A DNA stretch of 64,000 nt, taken from Ignavibacteriota bacterium. Its GTDB lineage: Bacteria; Bacteroidota; Ignavibacteria; Tepidaquicellales; Tepidaquicellaceae. Shown in pieces: positions 45,032 through 54,563 of the stretch; the first letter of the stretch is position 1; every line of letters begins with the position of its first letter. The notes below the pieces were generated by a model. That model saw only the letters and a program-made list of their open reading frames with translations. It was not told where the DNA came from and searched no databases. The stretch spans positions 82,492 through 146,491 of the forward strand of contig JACREY010000005.1 of assembly GCA_016218085.1 (NCBI GenBank). The letters run 5' to 3'. The translations under genes and the position numbers were made by a program.

Positions 45032-45820
45032 ATGATTTATAAAAGCCTCAAAATACCTTACCCGCTATCAAGATATGCCGATACGATTTACTATTTATCA
45101 ATGAATGGTGATTCGTTCAAGAAAAATATTATCCCTGACGGCAAGACAGATATTATCTTCAATCTCAATTCAAACAAGCTTGGATTTTTTAAGGATGGAA
45201 AAATCATATTTTCGGGCAACAGTGTGATTCAGGGATTGAGAAAAAAAAATTTTGAGTATGTTGCAAAAGGAAAAATAGAGATGCTCGGAATCAGGCTGAT
45301 GCCATTTGGTATTTATTCGTTGTTCAATGTCCCTCTGAAAGAGCTGCCGGAGGACCCGGTAGAGCTAAGCCTTGTAGCTGGAAAATTTACAAAAGAACTG
45401 GAGCAAAAATTAATTGAGAAACAGGATATTGACGGCAAATTTGGTATTCTTTTCGACTGGCTGATGTCGCTTTTTGTAAAGAGAGAAGAGCGGAACGGGA
45501 TGATGATAGATGCAGTGTATAAAATATACAGCACTCAAGGCAAATCTACTATAAAAGATATCAGCAAAAATTCTTATAACTATTACAAAAAAATACAGCG
45601 TTCATTTCACGGTACAATAGGAATCTCACCCAAACTGTACGCCCGAATGGTAAGATTCGAGAGCATACATAACACTCTTGTTAAATCCGATAAAATCGAC
45701 TGGCTGGAAATAGTTACAAAATATGATTTTTACGACCAATCACATCTTTCAAAAGAATTTCAATTCTTTACGGGACACTCACCGCAGGAGTTTGTTGAAA
45801 AGATGGATAGATTTGTGTAA
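45032..45820 (+). CDS. AraC-family transcriptional regulator
   Basis: 262 residues. N-terminal domain with the DUF6597-like YADTIYYL and GNSVIQGLRKKNFEYVAKGKIEMLGIRLMPFG sensor pattern; C-terminal pair of HTHs (YKIYSTQGKSTIKDISKNSYNYYKKIQRSFHGTIGISPKLYARMVRF and YDFYDQSHLSKEFQFFTGHSPQEF). The start codon sits directly after the T run of a terminator, with no space for a leader, so the mRNA may be leaderless or the gene may use read-through. It precedes a TonB receptor by 84 bp, which it may control. Confidence 0.85.
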   Translation: MIYKSLKIPYPLSRYADTIYYLSMNGDSFKKNIIPDGKTDIIFNLNSNKLGFFKDGKIIFSGNSVIQGLRKKNFEYVAKGKIEMLGIRLMPFGIYSLFNVPLKELPEDPVELSLVAGKFTKELEQKLIEKQDIDGKFGILFDWLMSLFVKREERNGMMIDAVYKIYSTQGKSTIKDISKNSYNYYKKIQRSFHGTIGISPKLYARMVRFESIHNTLVKSDKIDWLEIVTKYDFYDQSHLSKEFQFFTGHSPQEFVEKMDRFV

Positions 45821-45904
45821 TTATTTTTGTCCACTTTTTACAATCGGATTGAATCTCTTCTTGGTAATTTTGTATATGTATAAAAGTTATTTAAAGGAAA
45901 TTTG

Positions 45905-48256
45905 ATGTATATACAAAAATTTGTTTTAACCATTTTTCTATTTTCTGTTTTTCCGTTTTCAATCGGAGCACAGGATTTAACCCGGACAGTTCGCGGACAG
46001 ATTACCGATGTAGATTCCAAACAACCGCTTGCAGGTGCAGTGGTTCAGGTGATTGGCACGAATCCTGTATTGGGTGCGGAGTCGCAAGCGGACGGTAGCT
46101 TTGCAATCGAAAATGTAAAACTCGGCAGGTACAATATTCAGGTTTCGCTGATTGGATATAATCCGGAAATCATTACGGAAATTCTTGTTACTTCGGGCAA
46201 AGAAGTTTTTCTCAATATCGCCCTGAAAGAAAAGCTCGTGCAGACGGAAGAAATCAGCGTTACGGCTGATATAGAAAAGGACAAACCCATTAATCCGAAC
46301 GGACTCATCAGTGCGCGCTCCTTTTCTGTTGAGGAAGCGCGCAGGTTTGCCGGCTCATTCGATGACCCTCTCCGCGTTGTTCAAAATTATTCAGGCGTTA
46401 CAGGAAATCCGAATGTAAACACAAACGGAATTATTATCAGGGGAAACTCTCCCAAAGGTCTGCTCTGGATGCTTGATGGAGTTGAAATTCCAAATCCGAA
46501 TCACTTCGGATATATCGGACAGTCGAGCGGCGGAATGACAATATTCAGTTCGCAGGTTCTTGCAAATTCGGATTTCTTTACTTCGTCTTTTCCGTCGGAG
46601 TACGGTAATGCGCTATCGGGTGTGTTTGATATGAAATTCAGAAACGGGAATAAATACAGCCGCGAATATGCATTCCAGCTGGGTTTGCAGGGAATAGAGT
46701 TCGCAGCTGAAGGTCCTTTTAAAAAAGGAAGCGATGCTACATATCTTTTTAATTACAGGTATTCCGTTTTCGGGTTTCTACAGTTATTCGATGAGTCAAT
46801 GAAGAATAAAGTTCCAGGCTACCAGGATTTATCACTTAAAATAAATTTCCCGACAAAAAGTTTCGGAACGTTTACGCTTTTCGGAATAGGAGGTATTGGG
46901 AAATCAAAGTACGACCCTGAAAAAGATTCTACACAATGGAAAAACTATGAAGATGTAACTATGAGTATGCTGAATAATAAAACCGGCACTCTTGCGCTTG
47001 CGCATAATCTTGTTATCGGAGCAAAGACTTATATCAACACAACTCTTTCCGGCAATTACAACGAAATAGATTATAAAAAAGGTTATATAAATTCTCTTTA
47101 CAATATAAATATGACCGATGATGCAAATTACAAAAATTCGAAAATCTCTTTTAGCTCGTTTATAAATCATAAATTCAGCGCGCACCTGACAAATAAAACA
47201 GGAATCGCATTCAAGCATCTTTTATATGATGTTAAAATTAATGCGCAAAATCCTTTCAATGGCGAATATTCCGAATATACAAACGAAAAAGGAAACACAA
47301 ACCTGTTTCAGGCATATACGGAAAACAAAATTGATATAACCGACAGGCTGTCATTTAATGCAGGAGCATTTTTTCAGTATTTTTATTTGAATAAAAATTC
47401 TTCCGTAGAGCCGAGAGCTGCCGTCAGGTGGACATTCACGCCAACGCAGTCAATAAGCTTCGGATACGGCAGTCACAGTCAGCTCGAAGATATTTCGGTT
47501 TATCTTTCAAAAAAACAGCTGACCGACAGCACTATTATTCAGCCGAATAAAAATCTCGGATTCAGCAAAGCAAATCATTTTGTCGTGGGCTATGATAAAA
47601 TATTCAGCAGTAATATCCATATGAAAATCGAAGCGTATTACCAGCATCTATATAATATTCCCGTAAGACCGGATAATTACTATTCCGTTTTGAATAATTC
47701 AGGCGGGTATTTCAATGATACGCTTGTCAATTCAGGCACGGGGAAAAATATCGGAGTGGATATTACATTCGAAAAATTTCTCAGCGATAATTATTATTAC
47801 CTGCTTACTGCTTCGGTATTTCAATCGAAATATAAAGGCGGCGATGAAGTCGAAAGAAATACAAAATTCAATTCGGGATATGTTTTCAATCTGATTTTCG
47901 GAAAAGAATTTGTTGTTAGAAAAAACAATATACTCGGCGTAAACCTGAAAGCAACCTATACGGGCGGAGAGTATTATATTCCAATCGACCTTGTATCTTC
48001 GATTGCACAGACACGTGAAGTTCTCGATGAATCGAAAATCTATTCCGAAAGATTCCCAAATTTTTTCTATGTGGATTTTACTTTAACCTATAAAATGAAT
48101 TACAAAAAATTCTCCGGCACGTTTGCGATTCAAATCAAAAACCTCCTGAATCAAAAACCCGATGCGGGATATTCGTACAACCCATATTTAAAAATTATCG
48201 AAAAAGAAATCAATCTCGGAATAATTCCAATGATAAGTTACAAGGTGGAGTTTTAG
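45905..48256 (+). CDS. TonB-dependent receptor, CarboxypepD_reg-like
   Basis: 783 residues from ATG 45905 (an in-frame TTG lies just before). Signal peptide ...FPFSIGAQ; then a carboxypeptidase regulatory-like domain (about residues 25-110, VRGQITDVDSKQPLAGAVVQVIGT), a plug with NGIIIRGNSPKGLLWMLDGVEIPNPNHFG, and a 22-strand barrel ending ISYKVEF with a terminal Phe. It takes up a ligand using TonB energy; the ligand (siderophore, oligosaccharide, peptide) is unknown. No SusD partner is seen. It follows an AraC regulator. Confidence 0.92.
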   Translation: MYIQKFVLTIFLFSVFPFSIGAQDLTRTVRGQITDVDSKQPLAGAVVQVIGTNPVLGAESQADGSFAIENVKLGRYNIQVSLIGYNPEIITEILVTSGKEVFLNIALKEKLVQTEEISVTADIEKDKPINPNGLISARSFSVEEARRFAGSFDDPLRVVQNYSGVTGNPNVNTNGIIIRGNSPKGLLWMLDGVEIPNPNHFGYIGQSSGGMTIFSSQVLANSDFFTSSFPSEYGNALSGVFDMKFRNGNKYSREYAFQLGLQGIEFAAEGPFKKGSDATYLFNYRYSVFGFLQLFDESMKNKVPGYQDLSLKINFPTKSFGTFTLFGIGGIGKSKYDPEKDSTQWKNYEDVTMSMLNNKTGTLALAHNLVIGAKTYINTTLSGNYNEIDYKKGYINSLYNINMTDDANYKNSKISFSSFINHKFSAHLTNKTGIAFKHLLYDVKINAQNPFNGEYSEYTNEKGNTNLFQAYTENKIDITDRLSFNAGAFFQYFYLNKNSSVEPRAAVRWTFTPTQSISFGYGSHSQLEDISVYLSKKQLTDSTIIQPNKNLGFSKANHFVVGYDKIFSSNIHMKIEAYYQHLYNIPVRPDNYYSVLNNSGGYFNDTLVNSGTGKNIGVDITFEKFLSDNYYYLLTASVFQSKYKGGDEVERNTKFNSGYVFNLIFGKEFVVRKNNILGVNLKATYTGGEYYIPIDLVSSIAQTREVLDESKIYSERFPNFFYVDFTLTYKMNYKKFSGTFAIQIKNLLNQKPDAGYSYNPYLKIIEKEINLGIIPMISYKVEF

Positions 48257-48325
48257 GGAAGTAATATTTTTAACAAAGTCATCCCTGCAAATGCACGGAT
48301 GACTATTTATTTTATATAGTAAGAT

Positions 48326-48751
48326 TTACCCGTTATATTTATTCCCTTTCATTTCTTCTGCTAAAACGGAATAAAGTTTTTGCCAGGCTTTTTTTGTGGC
48401 TGCATTGAAGTCGTGTCCGAGGTCTTCTTCTATGCATTGAACAAGGCAGTCGCCGAATGCCTGATACTGTTCGGGTGAAACGCCGTATTCATTATGTCTT
48501 CTGCCGAGGTCCTGAATTGCCGGGACGATTATTTCGGGATGGTTTAATCCTTCTACTACCGTCTTTACCATTCTCATAAGGGCGCCTGCCTGTTCTTTCA
48601 TATCGCCTTTAAAAAGTTTTGCAAAATCAGGATTGGCTTCGAAAAGCCGTGTATAAAATTTTTCTCCTACGTGTTTTGATTTTGTAGTGAGGGTTGAAAA
48701 GCTGTACTGAATTAATTTGATTTCTTCTTTTGTGAATTGGTTTGAGTCCAT
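48326..48751 (-). CDS. Single-domain globin
   Basis: 141 residues. Proximal His86 (LGRRHNEYGV), CD1-type Phe (PDFAKLF, residue 43 or 47) and a Gln in the E helix (KEQAGAL, Gln54) in the distal position, as in Vitreoscilla-type and flavohaemoglobin globins. There is no reductase domain. It binds O2 or NO in the cytoplasm; NO detoxification is the usual inference. It stands alone, divergent from the DUF169 gene. Confidence 0.9.
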   Translation of the reverse strand: MDSNQFTKEEIKLIQYSFSTLTTKSKHVGEKFYTRLFEANPDFAKLFKGDMKEQAGALMRMVKTVVEGLNHPEIIVPAIQDLGRRHNEYGVSPEQYQAFGDCLVQCIEEDLGHDFNAATKKAWQKLYSVLAEEMKGNKYNG

Positions 48752-48975
48752 CTTTCGTCGGTGTTTAAATTTATACTAAAATTTAGTGTCTTCAAAAATC
48801 TAAATAATTAAACAATTAAAATCAGTAGAAATATTTTTAAGTTATATTTTTCTGATATGTATATTTATTAACAATTAAATGCCCTGTAAAGTTTTAAAAA
48901 CAGGGAATTTCTATTAAATTTCTTCTTTTGTTTGAAAAGCATATTTTTCAATAAATTCAATTAAAATACTATAAA

Positions 48976-49734
48976 ATGATGAACTGCAAAATCGCAAAAG
49001 CATTAAATCTGAAAAACTCACCTATTGCAGTGATACTTACAAACGAAAAGCCCGAATCGGGAATACAATTTAAGGAAGGCACCTGGGGATGCGTAGCCTC
49101 GATGATGGTTGCTTCCGCCTCAAAAGGGAAAACGGCTTACTTCGACAGGAAAACTTACGGATGCATGGGAGGCGGAACGGGGCTCGGATTCGGAAACTGC
49201 TATAAAGATTTTCCGATAGATTATTTTCTTTCGACAGGAATAAAAGATTACCAAACTAACATAAGAACAAGAGTTTCGCTCGAGGAGGGCGAAGCATACA
49301 TAAAGACTCCGGAGCTGGCAAAGAAATTTGTGGATTCGCTACCGATGAGAGATGTGGAAGCGGAATATATAGTATTCAAGCCGCTGCAGGAAGCCGATGA
49401 AAGCGAAAAACCCGAAATGATAATTTTTATTGTGAATCCTGACAGGCTTTCCGCTCTAATGATACTTGCAAATTACGGGAGGGAAAGTAATGAGAGTGTA
49501 ATAGCTCCTTTCGGAGCAGGATGTCAGACAATAATATTCGGGTATTCCGAGAACGAAAAGAAAATTCCTAAAGCAATAATAGGATTTTTCGATATTTCTG
49601 CGAGAAAATTCATAGACAAAAATTTACTCTCATTCACTATTCCTTATAAGATGTATGAAGAAATGAGCGCAAACGTGGAAGGAAGTTTCCTCGAGCGCGA
49701 GCAATGGTTGGAACTGAATAAGAGAAACGATTAA
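48976..49734 (+). CDS. DUF169 family protein
   Basis: 252 residues, soluble. The N-terminal half has the DUF169 marks SPIAVILTNEKPE, GTWGCVASMMVASASKGKTAYFDRKTYGCMGGGTGLGFGN with two conserved Cys and Gly-rich loop, and MIIFIVNPDRLSALMILANYG with FGAGCQTIIFGYS later. Function is unknown; members are found near redox and formate-related genes, and the Cys suggests metal or cofactor binding. It stands alone between globin and rmuC. Confidence 0.88.
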   Translation: MMNCKIAKALNLKNSPIAVILTNEKPESGIQFKEGTWGCVASMMVASASKGKTAYFDRKTYGCMGGGTGLGFGNCYKDFPIDYFLSTGIKDYQTNIRTRVSLEEGEAYIKTPELAKKFVDSLPMRDVEAEYIVFKPLQEADESEKPEMIIFIVNPDRLSALMILANYGRESNESVIAPFGAGCQTIIFGYSENEKKIPKAIIGFFDISARKFIDKNLLSFTIPYKMYEEMSANVEGSFLEREQWLELNKRND

Positions 49735-49799
49735 TATTTGTTATTCATTTTTCATTTGTAAACAGTTAAATTTACTTAAACGAATAAGGTAAAATAATT

Positions 49800-51071
49800 A
49801 TGGAAATAATAATGCTGGTAACAGGACTGGCAGTCGGTGCAATTCTCGGATTTCTGATTGCAAAAATGAGTTCGAAAAACTCTGACGGTGCGAATGCATT
49901 ACTAAAAGAATCTGTTACAAAGCTCGAGACGGAAAACGCAAAGCTGAAAGAAACCGAAATTGATTTGAATAAAAAGCTTGCAGGTATAAATACTACTAAT
50001 CAGAACCTCGAACAGAGGATGAAAGAAAAGCAGGAAGAGATTGAAACTGTTCAGAAGAAATTAACTGCGGAATTCGAAAATCTTGCAAATAAAATTTTCG
50101 AAGAAAAGAGCAGCAGGTTTACACAGCAAAACAAAGATAATATAGACCAGATACTGAAACCGCTCGGAGACAAGATAAAATCATTCGAGGAAAAAGTAGA
50201 AAGAGTATATAACGAAGATACTAAGGAGAGGGCATCTCTTGTACAGCAGATAAAAAACCTTCACGACCTGAACCAGCAGATGAGCAAGGATGCAAACAAC
50301 CTGACCAACGCCCTAAAGGGCGAATCCAAAACGCAGGGCAACTGGGGTGAGTTTATACTCGACAACATTCTTGAAAAATCGGGATTGGTGAAGGGGCGCG
50401 AATATGAGACACAGACTACGTTTACGGGCGAAGAAGGAAAACGCCAGAAGCCTGATGTTATCATTAATCTGCCGGAAGACAGGCATATTATCATAGACTC
50501 AAAAGTTTCGCTGACTGCATATGAAGAATTTTGTTCTGCGGAAGACGAGTCATCGAGGAAGGCGGCATTGAATAATCACATATCTTCTTTGAGAAAGCAC
50601 GTAAAGGAATTAAGCGATAAAAATTATCAGAACATACACAATCTCTCAAGCATGGATTTTGTGATTATGTTCGTGCCGATTGAGCCGGCGATGGCAATTG
50701 CTTCACAGGCGGACATTAATATCTGGACCGAAGCATTTGAAAAAAACATTGTGATAGTAAGTCCGTCGATTTTGCTTGCAACACTTCGCACGATTGCGAA
50801 TATATGGAAGCAGGAAAAGCAGAACAGATATGCTATCGAGATAGCAACTGAAAGCGGAAAACTTTATGACAAGTTTGTTGGTTTTATGGACGACCTGATA
50901 TTAATTGGAAAAAAAATCGACGAATCGAAAGTTTACTATACCGAATCAATGAAAAAGCTTCACGATGGGAGTGGAAACATTATCAAAAGGATAGAAAATC
51001 TTAAAACACTCGGTGCCAAAGCAACGAAATCTATTGGGCAGAATCTGCTTGATAAAGCATCGGATGAATAA
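49800..51071 (+). CDS. rmuC: RmuC-family DNA recombination protein
   Basis: 423 residues. One N-terminal membrane helix (VTGLAVGAILGFLIAKM), a long coiled-coil (residues ~30-130, Lys/Glu-rich) and the RmuC nuclease-like domain with GNWGEFILDNILEKSGL, QKPDVIINLPEDRHIIIDSKVSL and IVSPSILLATLRTIANIWKQE. RmuC limits inverted-repeat DNA rearrangements in E. coli, an interesting neighbour for this repeat-rich genome. The 3' end is duplicated in the spacer that follows. Confidence 0.9.
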   Translation: MEIIMLVTGLAVGAILGFLIAKMSSKNSDGANALLKESVTKLETENAKLKETEIDLNKKLAGINTTNQNLEQRMKEKQEEIETVQKKLTAEFENLANKIFEEKSSRFTQQNKDNIDQILKPLGDKIKSFEEKVERVYNEDTKERASLVQQIKNLHDLNQQMSKDANNLTNALKGESKTQGNWGEFILDNILEKSGLVKGREYETQTTFTGEEGKRQKPDVIINLPEDRHIIIDSKVSLTAYEEFCSAEDESSRKAALNNHISSLRKHVKELSDKNYQNIHNLSSMDFVIMFVPIEPAMAIASQADINIWTEAFEKNIVIVSPSILLATLRTIANIWKQEKQNRYAIEIATESGKLYDKFVGFMDDLILIGKKIDESKVYYTESMKKLHDGSGNIIKRIENLKTLGAKATKSIGQNLLDKASDE

Positions 51072-51225
51072 TGCGTTCCCAACGGGGACGTTGGGAACGA
51101 GTGTTTGTGGTTTGCTGGACAAAGCATCGGATGAATAATACGTTCCCAACGGGGATCCCGACAGGTCAGGACAGGCTGTTGGGGAAGAGTATTTGTGTTT
51201 CCGGACAGAACAGCGGATGATTAAA
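51052..51225. repeat. Duplicated rmuC tail with GTTCCCAACG palindromes
   Basis: AAAGCATCGGATGAATAAT occurs at the rmuC end (51054) and again at 51121, each followed by CGTTCCCAACGGGGA. The first copy is a palindrome (arms CGTTCCCAACG 51074-51084 and CGTTGGGAACG 51089-51099). A third, degraded GACAGAACAGCGGATGATTAAAT lies at about 51205. Confidence 0.75.
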
Positions 51226-51245
51226 TAATAATATTTTATTATAAA

Positions 51246-52109
51246 ATGAAAGAAGCTTTATTTTACGAGAACCTCGAGGGCGGAAAAATAAAATGCACGT
51301 TATGTCCGAGAGGGTGTGTGGTGGCGGATACGCGAACGGGCACCTGCGGAGTAAGGGAAAACGTAAAAGGGAAGTTATACTCGCTCATATATGAAAAGCC
51401 TGTCGCAATTAACGTTGACCCTATTGAAAAAAAACCACTATATCATTTCTATCCGGGAGCAAAAATTCTTTCAATCGGAACATACGGATGCAATCTGGAC
51501 TGCAAGTTTTGTCAGAACTATGACCTCAGTCAGGAATTCGAAGTATCGGATTTTGAGTACATAGAAAATGTCGAGCCTGAAATGATAATAAAGACCTGTC
51601 TGGAAAAAAATATAAAATTTGTTGCATTCACATACAACGAGCCGACAATATTCTATGAATACATGCTCGATATAGCCAAGCTTTGCAAGGCAAACGGCAT
51701 TAAAACGGTTTCAGTATCAAACGGACAGATAAATGAAAACCCACTTCGGGAGCTTATTAATTATATTGATGCGTTTAATATAGATTTGAAAGCATTCAAT
51801 AATGATTTTTACAAAAAAATCTGCGGGGGTGATTTGCAGACAACACTTGATACGCTGAAAATAATCGTTGATGAAAAAAAGCATCTTGAAGTAACATTCC
51901 TTTTAATCGAGGGATTCAATGATGATGTAATTGAATTCAGGCAGATGTGTGATTACATAAATAGTCTTGGAAACGAAGTTGTGTTCCATATTTCACGGGC
52001 ATTTCCGAGGTACAAGCTGGAATACGAAACTACTCCGATACCGCTTTTAAAAAAATTCGGGCAAATTGCAAAGGAGTATATAAAGCATGTTTATATAGGC
52101 AATGTTTAA
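51246..52109 (+). CDS. amrS: AmmeMemoRadiSam radical SAM enzyme AmrS
   Basis: 287 residues. A Cys-rich N-terminus (CTLCPRGCVVADTRTGTCGVREN) precedes the radical SAM cluster motif Cys82-x3-Cys86-x2-Cys89 (CNLDCKFCQNYDLSQ), the form used by AmrS-like and pyruvate-formate-lyase-activating enzymes. TIM-barrel SAM contacts include FTYNEPTIFYEYM and VSNGQINENPL. It belongs to the AmmeMemoRadiSam system, of unknown reaction. The next gene, 32 bp on, fuses the other two components. Confidence 0.92.
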   Translation: MKEALFYENLEGGKIKCTLCPRGCVVADTRTGTCGVRENVKGKLYSLIYEKPVAINVDPIEKKPLYHFYPGAKILSIGTYGCNLDCKFCQNYDLSQEFEVSDFEYIENVEPEMIIKTCLEKNIKFVAFTYNEPTIFYEYMLDIAKLCKANGIKTVSVSNGQINENPLRELINYIDAFNIDLKAFNNDFYKKICGGDLQTTLDTLKIIVDEKKHLEVTFLLIEGFNDDVIEFRQMCDYINSLGNEVVFHISRAFPRYKLEYETTPIPLLKKFGQIAKEYIKHVYIGNV

Positions 52110-52141
52110 ATGAATTAATAATAAATTTAAACTTATTAACC

Positions 52142-53458
52142 ATGAAAATACGGACACCATACTGCGCCGGTACATGGTATAGCAGCGATCCTTCTGAGCT
52201 TGCTGATGAGCTGGATGAATATTTAAGCAGTGTTAAAAAAGAAAACCTGAACGTTAAGGCTGTTATAGTTCCTCATGCTGGATATATGTATTCGGGCAGG
52301 ACAGCAGCGCATTCGTTCAGGCAGATTTCAGGTGATACGGAGCAAGTATTTATACTCGGCACAGCTCACCGCTATCCGCTGAAAGGCGCTTCAGTTATGG
52401 ATTACGACTATTACAACACACCCCTCGGAAAAGTAAAGGTTTCAGGTGAAGTAAAAAATATACTCGGTGAAAAATGTATCGTTTCTGTGGAAGAAGCTGA
52501 TTTCGAAGAGCATTCAATCGAAATAGAAATTCCTTTTCTCCAGCGAGTGCTTGGTCAGTTCGAAATAATTCCAATCATAGTGGGCAAGGTTAACTCAACT
52601 GAATTTTCGGAAGTTCTCGAAAAATATTTTACGTACAAAACGGTAATAGTTGCTTCCGTAGATTTGAGTCATTTTCACGGATACAACGATGCAAGACAGC
52701 TTGACAAATATTCAATAGATTGCATATTGAATCTCGATGCGGAGGGCATAGATGATGCAGAAATTGATTCTCCTTATGCCATAAAAGCACTTCTTGAACT
52801 TGCAAAAAGAAAGAACTGGAAAGCAAAACTACTCGATTATAAAAATTCAGGTGACGTGATGCGCGACAAGAGCAGAGTTGTCGGATATTCCTCAATTATT
52901 TTTTATGAAGAGGAGAAAGGAATATTCACAAAGAAGGAAAGGGAATACATGGAAAACCTTGCCAGGCGGGCAGTCGAAAGTTACATTGGTGAAGATAAAA
53001 AAATAAAGATTGAAGATGTACCCGATTCACTTAAACAAAAACTTGCCTGTTTTGTAACCATAAACGATGAAAATGATTTACGTGGATGTATAGGAACCAT
53101 AGAGCCTGTGGATAAACTTTACAAAAGTATAATCGATAATGCTATAAGCGCAGCAACGCGTGACCCGCGTTTTCCGACTGTTACAAAAAAAGAACTTGGG
53201 GTCTTGAAATATGAGGTATCTGTTTTAAGTGAGCCTGCCGAATTGAATTTTTCAGGAACGGAAGATTTGCTCAGAAAGGTTAAAAGTAAAGGCGTGATTA
53301 TCTCTAAATACGGACGGAGAGCGGTTTACCTGCCGCAGGTATGGGAGCAATTCAGCAGTCCCGAAAGATTCTTATCGAGCCTGTGCATAAAAGCCGGATT
53401 AGGCTCGAATGAATGGAAAGATAAGGGCATGGAATTTTTTATTTTTGAAAAACTATAA
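52142..53458 (+). CDS. Memo-AMMECR1 fusion (AmrB-AmrA)
   Basis: 438 residues. Residues 1-265: MEMO-like fold related to non-haem dioxygenases (PHAGYMYSGRTAAHSF, GTAHRYPLKGASVM, FEEHSIEIEIPFLQ, DLSHFHGYNDA). Residues ~272-438: AMMECR1 domain (REYMENLARRAVESYIG, LRGCIGTIEP, ISAATRDPRFPTVTKKEL, VYLPQVWEQF). The joining linker is short. The three AmmeMemoRadiSam components are thus present as two adjacent genes. The substrate is unknown; a redox- or metal-dependent modification has been proposed in the field. Confidence 0.92.
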   Translation: MKIRTPYCAGTWYSSDPSELADELDEYLSSVKKENLNVKAVIVPHAGYMYSGRTAAHSFRQISGDTEQVFILGTAHRYPLKGASVMDYDYYNTPLGKVKVSGEVKNILGEKCIVSVEEADFEEHSIEIEIPFLQRVLGQFEIIPIIVGKVNSTEFSEVLEKYFTYKTVIVASVDLSHFHGYNDARQLDKYSIDCILNLDAEGIDDAEIDSPYAIKALLELAKRKNWKAKLLDYKNSGDVMRDKSRVVGYSSIIFYEEEKGIFTKKEREYMENLARRAVESYIGEDKKIKIEDVPDSLKQKLACFVTINDENDLRGCIGTIEPVDKLYKSIIDNAISAATRDPRFPTVTKKELGVLKYEVSVLSEPAELNFSGTEDLLRKVKSKGVIISKYGRRAVYLPQVWEQFSSPERFLSSLCIKAGLGSNEWKDKGMEFFIFEKL

Positions 53459-53473
53459 ATTAAATAATATTAT

Positions 53474-54235
53474 ATGAAAACTTTTATTGTTCTGTTGATT
53501 GCATTTTTTACTTTGTCATCCTGCGGGTTGATAAAAAATTTAACAGGTTCTAAAGAAGAAACAAAAGAAGAAAAACCGGAAAAGAAAGAACAGTTGGCAA
53601 AAGAGGAAAAACAGGAAGAGAAGAATGTATCCCAGGGAAATACTTCAACGGGCGGTTCGGATGAAATTATTATGAAGGACTTCGATAAAAACGATTTACC
53701 TTCGGACGTAAAATATCAGGGAAGTATTTTCAACGGGAAAAGGTGGTCGGATAAAAACGGAGAGAATATTATTATTCTTACAACAACCAAAGAGCACAGT
53801 TCCGGGACGAAAGGATTTGACGGTGAATTTGAAAGGAGCAAGGAACTCTACGGTTACCAGTACGTAAAAAAATCGGACGGCTGGAGCCAGTTATGGAAGA
53901 TAAACGACTTTATTGAAAAATGTCCGTTAGATTTAACACTTGAATTTATCGGTGGTTCACTTAGTGTGACAGACTTAAATAAAAACGGAATCGGGGAGAC
54001 AACGTTTTTATATAAAATGACTTGCAGGGGGGATGTCTCTCCTTGCGATATGAAGCTGATTATGCACGAAGGCGAAACAAAATATGCAATTAGGGGAGTA
54101 ATGAAGATGTATGTAGATAACAGGTGGTACGGTGGAGATTATAAGGTTGATAAGTCCTTTAATGATGCGCCGTCAGGCTTTCTCGATTACGCGAAGGAAC
54201 AGTGGAATAAATTTAAGACAGAGAAGCTTAATTAG
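53474..54235 (+). CDS. Lipoprotein, M949_RS01915-like
   Basis: 253 residues. MKTFIVLLIAFFTLSSC (Cys17) is a lipoprotein signal, then a Lys/Glu-rich linker (residues 25-50) and a beta-rich domain (GKRWSDKNGENIIILTTTKE, YGYQYVKKSDGWSQLWKINDFIEKCPLDLTLEFI, DLNKNGIGETTFLYKMTCRGDVSPCDMKLIMHEGE). The pattern ITDLNKNGIGExxFxYKxxCRGDVSP is that of the M949_RS01915 family, named after a Riemerella surface-polysaccharide gene. It lies 15 bp after the Memo-AMMECR1 gene, so probably the third gene of the operon. Confidence 0.8.
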   Translation: MKTFIVLLIAFFTLSSCGLIKNLTGSKEETKEEKPEKKEQLAKEEKQEEKNVSQGNTSTGGSDEIIMKDFDKNDLPSDVKYQGSIFNGKRWSDKNGENIIILTTTKEHSSGTKGFDGEFERSKELYGYQYVKKSDGWSQLWKINDFIEKCPLDLTLEFIGGSLSVTDLNKNGIGETTFLYKMTCRGDVSPCDMKLIMHEGETKYAIRGVMKMYVDNRWYGGDYKVDKSFNDAPSGFLDYAKEQWNKFKTEKLN

Positions 54236-54563
54236 TTCGTAAAGTTTATAAAGTTTGTAAAGTTTATAAAGTTTGTAAAGTTTATAAAGTTTGTAAGGTT
54301 ACAAAGTTTGTAAGGTTACAAGTTGTAGGTTACAAGTAGTACGGTTAAAAGGTAAAAGAGTTTGCGGGTTAAGGAATTTTTTCTTAACCCGTTTTTTTTT
54401 AAGTAACTGATTTTATATGCAAATAGTCTCATTTTGAGAATGATTTCTCAAATCATATATGCTTTTCCAATATATCCTTGAAATTTTTGAGAAAAATCGC
54501 AAAAAATAATGGCATAATAATTGATAATACAGTAGTTATTGACTAACAACTCTTTATCATATT
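54236..54563. repeat. Gene-free spacer: tandem stretch, terminator, hairpin
   Basis: 54240-54345 is a tandem run of GTTTGTAAAGTTTATAAA (18 bp) decaying to GTTTGTAAGGTTACAA. 54365-54400 is the terminator. 54433-54452 is a hairpin (TTTGAGAA-tgat-TTCTCAAA) about 110 bp before the LamG gene, a possible operator. The remainder is AT-rich. Confidence 0.7.
54365..54400 (+). terminator. Terminator of the Amr operon
   Basis: CGGGTTAAG and CTTAACCCG form a perfect 9-bp stem around a 9-nt loop followed by nine T, about 130 bp after the lipoprotein stop. Confidence 0.85.

Noticed and set aside
48882..48905. Hairpin CCCTGT/ACAGGG between globin and DUF169
   Set aside because: Six-base arms in an AT-rich divergent spacer are likely chance or a weak regulatory site; not enough to call.
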